From positions 11,708,876 through 11,772,875 of the forward strand of contig NC_057789.1 of assembly GCF_014905175.1 (NCBI RefSeq): a stretch of 64,000 nucleotides of DNA. The letters run 5' to 3'. The notes under the pieces are model-generated. The model was not told where the DNA came from. It did not search any database and saw only the letters and a program-made list of their open reading frames with translations. The position numbers and the translations under genes are program-made. This document shows, one piece after another, positions 32,218-44,687 of the stretch; position 1 is the first letter of the stretch, and each line of letters starts with the position of its first letter. Source of the DNA: Aphidius gifuensis (Eukaryota > Arthropoda > Insecta > Hymenoptera > Braconidae).

Positions 32218-34990
32218 TATCTTGAAAATAATAATTAATTTTTAGTATTTAACATAATACAATAAAAATTTATTTATACTATATTAAAACACAAATGATG
32301 CTAAATTAAAATTGATTAAATAATTGAATTAGTTTAATATAAATTGATAATATTTTTAATTCTTACAAAGACAACTGTAAACTGGCGTATTTTTTATTTT
32401 GTTAAAATATAAGTACGACACATTCAGGTGGCTGTCGACTCTTGTTATCTTGCTGATAATGACTCAGAGAAAAGCTGCCAGCGATATGACGACATGTGTG
32501 TTTCATGTGACCTCGTATCATAAGTCACTGAAATGAATAATCATCAATCAATTTTTAATTTATTTTATAAATCATAGATTTTTTAATTTTTTTATACATT
32601 TATATTTTATTCTATTTTTTTTTTTTTTTTCATCAATAAAAATATATAAGTAGGTATGTATATTTTGTTAATTAAACTTTATTTTATTTGTTTATTTTTG
32701 AATATACAAATTTACAGAAAAGTTATTTACAGAAATGTAATTTTACATGATAAAATACGATATGAAAGATTTATTTTTTTATTTATGGTTGTCAGGCTGT
32801 TTTATATGTGACCTTGAAGGTAAATAGCAAACAGAATTCCAACAGCCTTATAATTTAAAAAAATAATTAATCATTCAAAAATGTAATTACAAAAAAAAAA
32901 ATCTACAGGTTTATTTATTTATTATTGAAAAGTAAAAACAAAAGTTTATAAAAAATAATTTTTGTTAACATGATGAATAAAAGCAATCATCATCCCAGAA
33001 ACTCCTCATTGCAATGCATGACTTTTAATAAATGATGAAAACTTCCATAAACATGAACCATGATGTGAACCGTTTGAACGAAGTTTGCAAGTCGTTTTAT
33101 CAACATAGCACCAATAACTTTATCACAAATAAGTTGTGGCAAGTTGCTGTTGATGATGCCCAATTATTTCAACAGCTTAAATTTATCATACTTTTTTTTC
33201 ATTGGTAGAAGTGATTTATTTTTGGATTTTATTAAATTAACATCACATTTGCTAAATAAAATGCCAACAAGCCACACATCCTGTAGAGATTTTAATCTTG
33301 CATTTTAAATGTCCATGAGAAAAATGATGCTGAACGATGAAAGTGCTATGGATTGTTTTAATTTTATTTACCAATAACAGAGACATTACAAAATAATCAT
33401 GAAACACAAATATCAAATTATCAACAACGTGAAAAAAAACGTGATCGTGATGATCCAATTGATAAACAAGGATGGGGTATGTATTATTGTTCTTGATTGT
33501 TCTTCAGTACAAAATTGTTTGGCGATCGCACCTTTTATTTATGTTAGTGCAAAATCACTTGTTAATTATAACATTATATTTAGGTTTCTGAGTTAAAAAA
33601 ACCCAAATTAATTTATAGAAATTATGGTCAGAGCATTCACGTCCAAAAATATTGAAACTGGTCTATTACAATTGAGAAATAATCCCATATTTATCATTGA
33701 TAATTTACAATACTGACGTATTTGAAAGTCAATATACTGTTATGAAAAATTGCATTAAAAATAAAAATTTTGATGATATATACAAACAGCTCATTCAATT
33801 TTTTTAGAAAATATGTCACAAACATTTTTATCTGGTACTTAATGCTGAAAAGAAAAATCCATGGATTATATTAACTGCAGTTAATATAATTTAATCAGAT
33901 TATTACTTTGACTTTGTGATGACAAATGACAATTCATCAGCCTTATATTATAATTTATAAATAATCATTGATAACAATTTACTTGGTATTTTTATAAACT
34001 ATTAAACATTTTCATAATAATAATAATAATACTTATATGTTAATCAATTACGTACTTACTTACGTGCTTACTTTTTAATTTATTTATTTTTGTGACCACG
34101 AGCTGTGTAAATTCGATTATTTTATTAGTGTTCAACTGTTTGCTTGAAAAGTTTTAAAAACAAAATCAATTGTGAATATATTCATTGGCACTTTTATTTT
34201 TATTTATTTATTTATTATTAATGATGATTAATGATTATTAGTGTCTATAGGAGCAGTAGCCATTTGGTTATAATACTGTTTAAATAATTATCATTTAATT
34301 ATAGATCCTTAAATTTGCTTGATTTTAGATTTCATTTTTTTCTGTCTCTGTTCATGTCACTGTTCAGTGTTCACGAGAAACAAAAAAATTTCACCTCCCC
34401 CACTGATCATAAAATTTATTTATCTTCTATCTCTGTTTTTAGAGCACAAGGAACAAAAGGGAATCTTCGAATTGCTTCGAATTTTTTAAGCTGTACAAAT
34501 CGGTCATTTGCGTTGCAGTGCGTTGCAGAGTTAAGCGTCGCAGCGTATAGTCATATATATACCGTAAAGCGTCTCCAAATAATAATTAAAAATTACCTAA
34601 ACAAATATAATTTGTTTTTTTTTTTTACAAAATTTGATAAACAATATTATTGTTTTATTTAATTGTTGATTTTATCTGGTGATTATTAATTGTTAACGGT
34701 TTTTTTTTTTTATTATTCAGCTGCTGCTGCCCGCGTGTTGCTATTTTTAGTTTTATAAATTAATAGATTAAAAATACTTGATTAGCAATCAATTACATGC
34801 TTTTTTTTTTTAATTAATTAATTTTTTTTACCACAAAAATTTAAATTTGATGAATTTGTTAGTTTGCTTGATAATTATTAATTAATTAAAAAAAAAAAAA
34901 AAATCAATTGTCAATATATTCATTGGTGTTTTTATTTTAGTTATTATATTGTTTAAATAATTATTATTTAATTGTAGATCAGTCAAAAAA
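32218..34990. other. Intergenic region with decayed coding-like segments
   Basis: Mostly AT-rich. Coding-like pieces occur at 33041-33190 on either strand and at 33599-33890 (plus; KNCIKNKNFDDIYKQLIQFF, then a stop, then KHFYLVLNAEKKNPWIILTA), none forming a continuous gene. 34150-34310 and 34895-34985 are diverged duplicates (TCAATTGTGAATATATTCAT / TCAATTGTCAATATATTCAT, TTGTTTAAATAATTA). The second lies just before the gene at 34991. Confidence 0.4.
33380..33476 (+). pseudogene. Orphan exon-like segment
   Basis: Between a possible acceptor (accaataacag) and donor (gg|gtatgt) lies one open frame with charged content (SNYQQREKKRDRDDPIDKQG). The next acceptor-like site near 33619 leads into KLWSEHSRPKILKLVYYN and a stop. 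No family is recognised. It may be a relic of a lost gene. Confidence 0.25.
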
Positions 34991-35703
34991 ATGGCCTCAA
35001 ATCACATTATGATATCAAAGGCCCGAAAACAAGAAGCCATCATCAAGAAATATCGACATGCCCAAGCTCTTTTGAACGCCATAAAATGCGAAGCAATTGA
35101 AATCGGTTTGGAACTGCCCACAGTATCAAATAGTGCTGAACGACGTGCTGTATCCGTTGATAATAATGTTAATGGACGTGGTGTTGGTGGTGATAGTGTT
35201 GAACAACGAGGTGTACCAGGTGACGATGATGATGATGATGTTAATGGACTTGGTGTTGGTGGTGTTGATGTTGTACAGCGTATTGTACCAACTGGACACA
35301 GTAATTTTCCCAAGCAGGAATCACTGCTACAATCAACTTATTCGGAAAATAATGATTATCTGGTTCAACACGTCCAACAACAGTACGGCCACTCAGCCCG
35401 CGTCCAGCAATCAATTCATTGGGAAAGTAATCATGTTCATGGACGTGGACTTGGTGGACAACGTGGTGAATCAGGTGATAATCTGAACAACTATTATAAC
35501 AACAGGTAAATAAAATAATAAATAAACAATTTAAAAATAAAATAAAATTTTAACAATTTTTTTAAATTAGTGCTAGATACTGGAGACGACGTTATTACCA
35601 ATTGATAAAAAATAGAGAAGCAGAAGGTTATCACGGAAGTGGTCGAGGATACAGAGGTGGTGGAGGTTTTGCTTCTAAAATAATAAATATCTATTGTCAA
35701 TAA
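34991..35703 (+). CDS. Orphan Gly/Arg-rich protein (2 exons)
   Basis: Exons 34991-35505 and 35571-35703 join in phase 2 to give 215 residues. The N-terminus is a basic helix (KARKQEAIIKKYRHAQALLN). Two imperfect repeats follow (VNGRGVGGDSVEQRGVPGD; VNGLGVGGVDVVQRIVPTG) separated by an Asp run, then a Gln/His-rich stretch and an echo, VHGRGLGGQRGESGDN. Exon 2 adds ARYWRRRYYQLIKNREAEGY and a GSGRGYRGGGG tail reminiscent of RGG-type RNA-binding tails. No domain is recognised. A likely 5'UTR acceptor (tttaattgtag) ends at about 34978. It could be a fast-evolving lineage-restricted gene; the RNA-binding idea is inference only. Confidence 0.55.
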
Positions 35704-36989
35704 TAGTGTTCATTTTGAAGCAAAAAACTAAATATGTATTTTCGGGGCATGTCGAGCACACTTTAAGCTCTTTTTGCCACGTCTTTGAACACGCAATAAT
35801 TATTTAGTTTTTATCATATTATTAAATAATAAAAATGTTGCTTATGCTTAAACCAAATTATTAATACGAAGTTTTTTTTATTAATTAATAATCCATGTAT
35901 TTTTCAAATTCTTCTTCCCATTGTTTATTTTTTTTTAAATTTATATTTAAAAATCCGGTTTGATTAATTCTTAATGTTGCTATTGACCAAGTAGGAAAAA
36001 AAATGATAACATCTCATTTATTTAATCAACAGATTGTAGAAAATGCAGAAGATAGTTTCTTAACAGATGAGTACAGTAATCTTCTTGGTCTTGTTGAAAC
36101 TATACTGTTGGTAGTTTGGTACACCTCGAGCGTCGGACAATCTTGATGAAAAAGAATCTGAAAAATTATCCCAAGAACCATATTTGAAACCATTTGATAT
36201 CAATTAAAAACTATTATCATTTATAAAGTTAATACTATTATTATTATTATTATTATTATTTATTACTGGATTTTTAATTAAAATTATAAATATCATAAAT
36301 TAAATTTTTAATTAGCGGTACCATCCTGGAAAATATTAATGTTGCCGACAATGTTAAAAAAACCAACAAGAACAAGAAAATAAAAAAAAAAATAGTTTCT
36401 AGCCACAAATAAAACACTTGAAAGTTGATATTCAAAATGTTGATTAGATGTATATATGATTGACATAAACATATACATAAAGGAGGGATATAGCACGACC
36501 CCCCTGAAACACATAAATTTTTTTTTTATTGTAGAAATAAAAAACGAAAAATAAATTTAAAATAAAAAAAATTGAAATGATTTTTATCAGCTACTTATAT
36601 TTGAATCAATATTTTAAAAGATGCTGATTTTTTTAATAGAACGTGTGGTTTAACAATAAATAATGGTTAAATTAATGTGCATGAAAATTATATAATAATA
36701 AAGTTGATTTGAATCGAAAAACAACAGCAGCAACAATGTATGTAAGTCATGTGAGATATTCTAAAATAGTATACATAAATGGGTTGAATCATAAGACCCG
36801 TTGACTGTCCAATGCCAAAATTACATGTCGAACTAAAATTGGACCAACTGAAAATTCTTGTATATGTCAATTATTCTCTTTTCATATATCAATTTTCGTA
36901 GTATTTTTATCTTGATTCATTGGAATTATTGTTTGTATCATTTAAATTCTAAGTGAATGAAAAAAAAAGAAAAACAACAACAAGTTTAT
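35704..36989. other. Intergenic; possible gene remnant at 36003-36207
   Basis: The plus strand at 36003-36150 reads MITSHLFNQQIVENAEDSF then LTDEYSNLLGLVETIL. After a one-base shift it continues WYTPRASDNLDEKESEKL to a stop at about 36207. It looks coding but is too short and unrecognised. A (TTA)n run lies at 36230-36261. The rest is AT-rich with nothing recognised. Confidence 0.3.
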
Positions 36990-37110
36990 ATTATTATAAT
37001 TATTTAAATCCCTGGTGGAAATAATTTTCCGTACTTAGTCCGGATTTTTCCAGAATCCGGAATACTTCGGACTAATCCAGAGTAATCTGGAGTAATTTCA
37101 GAATAATATA
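36990..37110. mobile_element. CTCCGG-type MITE fragment
   Basis: Begins CCCTGGTGGAAATAATTTTC and continues with repeated CCGGATTTTTCC, CCGGAATACTTCGGACTAAT and TCTGGAGTAAT. It matches the left half of the element at 44688. The right end is lost. Confidence 0.6.
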
Positions 37111-37288
37111 TGTATACATATATACCAAAGTATTCAAATTACTTTCGAAAATTGCTAGAATGAGGGTCCGGATGCAATAACCGGCCGCACGCTCGAAGCC
37201 CAAGAAAACACGACTTTGCTTTGGGTGAAAAATCAAACACGAAAAATTTTTTTAAAAAAATACCATCATTTGTAGAATTGAAAAAATT

Positions 37289-38153
37289 TAGAGATGCACA
37301 CGAGACGAGACGAGACGAGATTTGATCGAGTCTCGTCTCGGTCTCGAAAAATGACCAAAACAACAGTCTCGTCTCGGTATCGTCTCGGCTGAAAAAATCA
37401 GAGTCTCGTCTCGGTCTCGTCTCGAGTAAAAAAAATCGGAGTCTCGGCTGTATAAATATGAAGTTAACAAAAGTAAACTTTTTTTTTTTATTATCAATAC
37501 AACATTTTTAAATATATACATTCTTGTAATATATGCATATAAAATATTTTTTTTTTCTTTTTTATTCTTTTATAACGTATGAGTACTTTATTAGTTTTTT
37601 TTCAATTATTAATTAACAATGAATATTGCATTTATTTTAACTCAAAAATTACGTATCGATTGTACTGAACAACAAACAAAAAAAATATATAAAACGAATA
37701 TAAATTAATAATAAATAAATCAAGTTTAAATTAAAAAAAAAATACTTATTTATACTTTGATTGAACATATATAATGAAGATGTTCTTTATTTATTTCGTA
37801 CGTCTAAATTAAAATATAATTTACCATTATTTTTTATAATTAAGCTGGATTTCAATTTAATTTTTATTCATTTTATATATTTTTTTGTTTGTTTATAGTT
37901 ATTATATAGATGCAATATGTATAAGAACTCAATACTAAAAAAGTACCACAAAAAAAAAAAAAAAAATTAAGAAAACCAAATTTGATATCATTGATGATAC
38001 GGCGAGACTCTCGCGAGAAGTCTCGGACTAATGCTAGTATCGTCTCGGTCTCGTCTCGCCTCAAAAATTGTCAGTCTCGTCTCGGTCTCGTCTCAAGTTC
38101 GCGAGACGAGACGAGAAAGTGCCGAGACTGGTCTCGTCTCGTGTGCATCTCTA
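37289..38153. mobile_element. hAT-like element with GTCTCG sub-repeats
   Basis: Ends TAGAGATGCACACGAGACGA and the complement (ACGAGACGAGACC then CGTGTGCATCTCTA). About 150 bp at each end consists of tandem GTCTCGTCTCGG units. The middle (37470-37980) is unrelated AT-rich sequence. TAGAG...CTCTA tips fit hAT elements. Flanking gaaaaaat and tgaaaaat are a near but imperfect 8-bp duplication. No transposase. Confidence 0.75.
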
Positions 38154-38725
38154 TGAAAAATACATATTTTCCTTTAAATAAATTTTTTTTTATGATTATT
38201 AGTTATAACGAGTTAAAAATTAAAAACAAAATTATTTTTTTTGAAAAAAATACTTTTTTTTCAATATAATAACTTGAGATAACTTTTTTAAAAATAGATA
38301 AATCAACTTGAAAATTTGGCAGTAGCTTTATAATAATTTAGCGATGCCAACAGCATTATTGAAAAAATTATTTATTGATATTGTTTAATTATTTTTATTT
38401 ACTAGTTTTAATATTTGTAATATTTTAGAAAATTAATTAATTATTTTTTTTGGAGGGTTTTGATTCTCTTTTTATTTATTTTAATGCCTGGGTTTTTTTT
38501 TTCATTTTAAAAGTAAGAAAATAAAGTTAAAAGTATAAAAAAAATATTTTAAATAAGACAAATATTTTTTTGTATTTAAAATTATTTTAAAAAACTAAAA
38601 AAACATTTAAAATAGATAATATTATATTTTTTATAGATTAGATAAAGAACGTTTTTTATTTTTTTTACATTTTTTGTCTTTATAAAAATATTTTTAAAAT
38701 ATAAAATAATACCAATGTCAATTTA

Positions 38726-39777
38726 ATCTCAACAAAAAAAAAAAACAAGTTTTTTTTACAAAAAAAGTGTCAAGTATTCGAAATTGTCACGAATTGTGTG
38801 TATATTAATTAAGATGTGATACCAGAAAGACAAGAAAGAAATATATATTTTTGACGTTGTAATTAAGTCTGAACTATTGAAAAAAAAAAATTTTAAACTT
38901 GACCCCACCTGATGTAAAATATATGTCTATCAAGGGAGAACGGCCCCCATTGAAGGAAATTATAAACTTCTTTTTTTATTGTGTTTTTAGATAGTTAAAA
39001 TTATGATGAATCTATTAAAACAAATTTCTACGTTTCTTAGAGACTTAGTTTAAGAGTTATAATGTTTATAAAAAAAAAAATTTAACATGGGCTCTTATGG
39101 AGTAATGAAAAAATGACCCTCCAAAACAGTAGTTATTGCAAAAAAAAGTATAGACCGGAATTATTTTGTATAGTGTTTTTTTGTGAATATAAGTAAATGA
39201 AATTATTTAGAACAGATTGACAGTTTTAGTTTTGTCAGTTACTATCTTATTGTTTATAAAAAATAGCAATGAAAAAAAAAAAAACGCTAATTTTATCATT
39301 TTTTTTTTCTTGTCAACAAAAATATGGCAACTACGCATTGGATTCGTGTTATAAATTTGATGGTATATTATCGACTGCGTCTCTAAAACGCGTGTCTACT
39401 TAGATCAAGCGTTGCCAAATCTCTCTTGTTGTGTAGGTGTGAATTTTTTTTTAATTGTGTGGGTAAAAAAAATCAAAAGTTTTCACGTCAGCGACTGGTT
39501 TTGGTACAGGCAAAAAATAGAGCTCAGGGACAAAACTTTTGGTTGATATGATACGTACCGTTCTCCCTAATTTTATTTGGGAAAAACCAGGTGGAGTCAA
39601 TAGTTTAAAATTTTTTTTTTTCAATAGTTCAGACTTAATTACAACGTTAAAAATATATTTCTATTTCTTGTCTTTCTGGTATCACATACTTAATTAATAT
39701 ACACACAATTCGTGACAATTTCGAATACTTGACACTTTTTTTGTAAAAAAAACTTGTTTTTTTTTTTTGTTGAGATA
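38726..39777. mobile_element. Foldback element with about 200-bp inverted arms
   Basis: Left arm 38726-38945 and right arm 39565-39777 are complementary: AAAAAGTGTCAAGTATTCGA, ATTGTCACGAATTGTGTGTA, GTGATACCAGAAAGACAAGA and AAGGGAGAACGG on the left have matching complements on the right. The inside (38950-39560) has no ORF of note. Probable non-autonomous DNA transposon. Confidence 0.8.
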
Positions 39778-42493
39778 TCACATCTTTTTGTAGATAGTAA
39801 ACAATTTATTTATGCTGTCAAAATAGTTTAGAGGTTATGTCATGCATACAAACAAATAATAACATATACTGCAGTGCAGCCAAAATATAAACTCTAAAAA
39901 AAGAGAAGAGAAGTAATTGTAAAGTTTTACCAACTGAACGGAAGAAATCTGGTCGATTTGATAAAAACGCAAAGACCGTAATCAATTATGCTTTAAATAT
40001 ATATTACCGCAATGAAAAAATCTGATTTTACGGAGGTGGGATTAGAGTGGGTATAAGCAGGTGATAAGCACAGTGATAGCGAGTATAACGCACTTGTCGT
40101 AGATAAGCGCGACGCTGCTTATACACTGTATAAGCATACCTATTGTGCTTTCTGTACACTTGTGTACACTTTTTAAGAAGACCACTCATAGTTTCCATAA
40201 TAATTAAGATAGACTGTTCATATTAGGCTCAAATGAAAGATTTTAGTAAAAGCCACAGCCTCTGATAAAAATAAAATTGTTGAGATGAATAATGAAACTA
40301 TAAATTACAAAAGAAAATTTGCCAAAAATATTCAAAGCGAAATATTAAGAAAACTAAGCAAAATTCATGGATGCGAAAATTTGACAGAATAAAGTACGGA
40401 ACGAAATTGATATTTTTAAAGGTCGTTTTTATTTTTATTTGTTAAATTCATTTATTTATTCAACAAAAACCAATATCTGTTTTTTTTAGAAATTACACAA
40501 TTTCTTTAAAAATCATTTTACATGTTTTTTTTTGGTTTTAATGGATTATACATGCCAAAATCTACAACCAAGGCTATACTTGGAATTTTTTCAACAATTA
40601 GTTTACTTATAATCAGCAATTGTTTATAAAAAAAACCTGAGTAAGTGCTTTACACAATGAAATAAACCACAAAAGAGTCATTTCTTGAGCATTTTTAACC
40701 ATGTAACTTGTAGAAAATGTTTCAATGAATTTTTTGACGATAGTACGAGCTTTTTTAATTGATTAGTTAATTAATTAATAAAGATTTAAACAATTACGAT
40801 AGTCGTTATTTAGTAATTCTTTTAAAAGTTGTCGAAATTCAGCGGCAGATAGCAGCACGAAATTTTAGTGATTTTACTATAATTCCCTAATGTTCCCTAT
40901 ACAAAAGCATATGAGTGTAAAAACTGAATGACAGATGGAGACACTGTTTATTGACAATAAAAGCATTATCTTTTTTATCATAAATAATTGTAAGGTTAAG
41001 AATTTAATTATTTAATTTTATACATATTGTGTGTATCGGACCAAAAATGATGTACCCAAACGTGCCATCCCACCGGAGTTTAGGAAATTTTCAATTTCCA
41101 ATTGGTAAAAGATTAAAGGTCGTCCGTTAATGCATTATATTTAAATTTATTTAAACTTTCTTTTTATATAATTATTTTTTTAAAAAAAAAGCTTGACATC
41201 GATTTATGGGATCATTACCAAACCTCAACATCCTCACTCAACTCTATCATATTTTAATTGAATTTCTAAAAGATTTGAGACGGAAGGGGACAAAATATTT
41301 GATGTATAATAAGGCACGGTAGTATAGTAGTTAATCTCATCTCACACATATTCTCATCAACACATATATATTTCTTTCTCATACTAATTGTCTCGAGGCA
41401 CTTGAGATCATAGTTAGATAAACTAAAAGTTTCGTTTTTTATTTTTATTTTTATAATATTTATCACTTATTTTCCGGTCCTATTTATCTGAGTATTTAAT
41501 TTTTAAAAAAACTGCGTTAAAATTAATTTCGATTTGTTTCGATTGATTTCGATATGCAGTAGAGACCTCTCTAGTTTTTACGATACCAGAGACCGGCCCT
41601 CATTCGCCCATATGCCTCCATTTATAGCTATCATCAGTTGTTTAATTTTCGAGATAATAATAGGGTTTTTTTTAATTTTTACAATTTATTTTAATATTAA
41701 TGAATTGAATTAAATTTCTGTAACATTATTTTTACTATTATTTTTTACTATAATTTTTGGTTAACAAAAAAAAAAAACTTAGAAAAAACAGACGAAGAAA
41801 CAGAATAATTAATTTATTTTATTAATTAAAATAAAAAGAGAGAAAAAAAGAATATCGATCTAGGGAAACAAAACAACCAATCACAGAAGAAAGAACCGCC
41901 GTTACTTTTCTTCTTTTTATAATAGAAGATTGTTTCATGTTGACGAAAAAATTCAATTTGTCCAACTTCAAACGAAAAAAGAGTCGGAGAAATTCAAGAA
42001 TTGAGTAACTTGTCAGCGACAATATTGTGTAGCAGTATATCAAGAAGTTTTATACAAATTTTCAGCTATTTTTATCAATTATTTACTGAGTTATTAATTT
42101 AACAGCAAGTCGCCGTTAAGGCTATATATGTTTGATCGTTACCCCCTCTCCCGTAAACGTGTATGCTCGCGCGTTTGTATACTGATAAAAATACAAACGA
42201 TAGACTAAATTTCAGTGGTATATATCAGTGATCCCTTCTCATTGCTACTCTAGTGGAGATATTTCTCCGAGTTTTCTCCAACTTATCTCCGCCATTTCTC
42301 GAACCTGCAATTTACTCCGACTTTTTTTCAACCTGTCTTTTTTTCAATAATTCTAACTTTGGTTGAATATTTTTTGATATATTTGTAGACATTTTTTTGT
42401 GCATGGTTAAAATTATAAATAATTTCAGTTTTAGAAAAATATTTAATAAAACTCTATATAACTGTCTAAATGCGTTAAACGGTAAAAAAAAGA
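39778..42493. other. Intergenic; MITE end near 40045
   Basis: AT-rich without genes. At 40045-40140 AGAGTGGGTATAAGC, GAGTATAACGC and TGCTTATACACTG echo the MITE at 10231-10381. 42235-42305 has CTCCGAG/CTCCAAC/CTCCGCC repeats of the CTCCGG family. A GC-richer patch at 41870-41900 holds nothing recognised. Confidence 0.45.
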
Positions 42494-42575
42494 GCTGCGG
42501 TGTCCGAGCGGTTAAGGAGATGGACTTGAAATCCATTGGGTTCTACCCGCACAGGTTCAAATCCTGTCCACAGCG
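42494..42575 (+). tRNA. tRNA-Ser (anticodon UGA)
   Basis: An 82-nt cloverleaf with a long variable arm. The A box is GTGTCCGAGCGGTTAAGG, the anticodon arm TGGACTTGAAATCCA with anticodon TGA, the variable arm TGGGTTCTACCCGCA, the T arm and B box CAGGTTCAAATCCTG, and the discriminator G. The acceptor stem GCTGCGG/CCACAGC has one C-A mismatch at positions 5-68. The first poly(T) terminator (TTTTTTT) follows at about 42584. No intron. It decodes UCA (and neighbouring) serine codons. Confidence 0.93.
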
Positions 42576-43430
42576 AAGTTTGTTTTTTTGCTTTTTTTTT
42601 CCAACAAATTATATAATTATTATAGAATATTAATACTGAATTTGTTATTATCCACCATTGTAAAATTTATATTGACTATAGTGTTGTTGACGGCTGCAAG
42701 TGGCCGTTTTCGTTGATCAACTGTCAATGATATGACAAAAAACAATTAATGAAATTTTTTATACAAAAAAAAAAAGGATTCAAAATAATTTGTGTTACCG
42801 GTATAAGATCCTTAGTAAATTTTCACTCGAGCAAAACAAAAAAAAAATTACTTAAAAATGATCATATACAGATGCATGCCTTTTACATTGAATATTTTCG
42901 ATTGTTTTTCTATTTTTTTGAAAAAAAGGCGAGTGCTAATTTGTACCACTAAAATCAGAATTTGATCCTAAATAACAATAACAAATTGTAAATTTAAATT
43001 CTGGAGTAAACAGCTATTTTTTTTTTAATAATCTTAAAGTACGAATCCTGCTTTTATTGATTCAATAAATGAGCTCACGACTTTCTTTTCGAGAATAAAT
43101 AAAAAAACTATTCACCATTATTTATTATCCAAGATGCCAAGCAATTGTTAATAAACATTTTCGTCAAACAATTTTTTTTATTATTTCCATTGAAGGACGT
43201 CCTTGTACAAAATCTGTTATTATTAATACAAATTAACCTACGACTTTTCTTCTAAGAATAAAAACAAATCATTTGATAATATTTTTTTTCGAGGTGCCAT
43301 GTAATTGTTAATAAACAATTGCATGACACCTCCAAAAAATAATCCTTTACAAATAATTATTTTTTTATATTTGAAGAAAAAAACGTGGGCTTATAATAGC
43401 AGAGTGAGAAAAAATATAAAAAATTGTTTA

Positions 43431-44459
43431 TTAAGGCGGTATGTCAAAATATTGAAAAAAAATTCCCTCTCACAGATTTTGATCAAAAGAGGCTTATTTT
43501 TTAAGTGAAATAAAGATCTATTTTATCAAATTTTTTTTGTAATTTTCTACCACGATTTAAGTGAGATAATTAGGGTCAAAGTTGACAACAATTAACACCT
43601 TTTACACATGTATAGGAAGCATCGGCACGTTTTTTCTTTTATTGAAAAAACGCTCTTACAGAAATATTCTCGACATTATCTGTAATATTTAAGAAAACAA
43701 CTCAAAAGCGATACGGAGTCTTTGATGGAACCATTGAAAAAGATACTGCGCATAAATTAAATTTCACAAAATAGTTATCCCTAGCCATAACTAGATAATT
43801 ATAAATGAGAATGTATCAGAAAACCTTCATTTTACTACAGCTTATACTTCTTTAAATTACGAAGATAATAAAAAAAAAATCGAAGATTTCTACCACGGAT
43901 TTTGAAAGTTATTAATTATTTTAGACGAAAATTTAGGGTCAAAAAGTACCGGGTGAAGCATTGAAAATCTGCTGAAGTAGATTAGTGTGTGTAAATACGA
44001 GCCCACTGAAATATAATAAAACTGGAAGCCGAACTTAGCGTCGCCGAGAGAGAGATTCAATGGATGGGCTTTTGTCCTTGTCGGTACAGTCACGTCAACT
44101 AAAGTTGGTTGAGACTGTACTGAAATATAATGTAACTTTTATATCGTGTAGTACTAGTTTGTTTTGACGTTGACTGTACAAGATTTAATGTGCGCATGCG
44201 TGAGTGAGAGGGAAAGCCATCCAATATATTGCTATCTCTAGCGACACTCCGTGCATTGGCTGAGCATAGGAGTTCACCTTCCAGTTTTATTATATTTCAG
44301 TGTACGAGCCGCCCACACTCATACTTCTAAAGACGCAGCAGTAAAGTATAAAAATTTTAGACATTAGGGGGCGCTTATTATTTTTTTAAACTATGATTAT
44401 CAGAGTGCCCCGTTGCACCAAAAGAGTCGTCCTACTTTGGGATTTACATACCGCCTTAA
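43431..44459. mobile_element. Element B, TTAAGGCGGTATGT termini
   Basis: Ends TTAAGGCGGTATGT and ACATACCGCCTTAA are inverted, and TTAA at both tips could be a target duplication as in piggyBac-like elements. The internal sequence 43600-44440 matches the complement of 58829-59225. B carries hAT insertion E1 at 44004-44302, absent from the 58829 copy. Confidence 0.75.
44004..44302. mobile_element. hAT-type MITE E1 (299 bp, 8-bp TSD)
   Basis: CACTGAAATATAATAAAACT / AGTTTTATTATATTTCAGTG ends and a perfect duplication TACGAGCC (43996-44003, 44303-44310). The related empty site near 58993 reads TGCCTCGTATTTACACACAC on the plus strand, i.e. one target copy. Confidence 0.92.
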
Positions 44460-44687
44460 TGATTGCATGTCACCTCGAACAGCTGTTAATATTTATTAAT
44501 AAATATTGTTGAATAATTTTAATTTTTAAGAAAGTCGTGAGCTTAATCTAAACCAATAAATGCAGATTGCAGGATTCATATTTCAATAATGATTTGAAAA
44601 AAAAAATTGGTTACTTCAAAATTTTAGTTAACAAATTAACAAAACTTTGTTATTGTTAATTATGTACAAATTTCGATTTCATTAATA

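Larger units (their letters stand above)
43041..44582. mobile_element. Foldback element U containing nested elements B and E1
   Basis: Outer arms: GAATCCTGC, AATAAATGAGCTCACGACTT and TTGTTAATAAACATT on the left are mirrored by AAGTCGTGAGCTTAATC and GCAGGATTCATA on the right. A second internal copy of the CGACTTTTCTTCTAAGAATA / TTGTTAATAAACAATTGCAT block lies at 43230-43330. B (43431-44459) occupies the middle. Confidence 0.7.

Noticed and set aside
37288..37521. ORFs rich in RDETRD-like peptides on 37139-38269
   Set aside because: Translations of GTCTCG sub-repeats at the hAT-like element ends.
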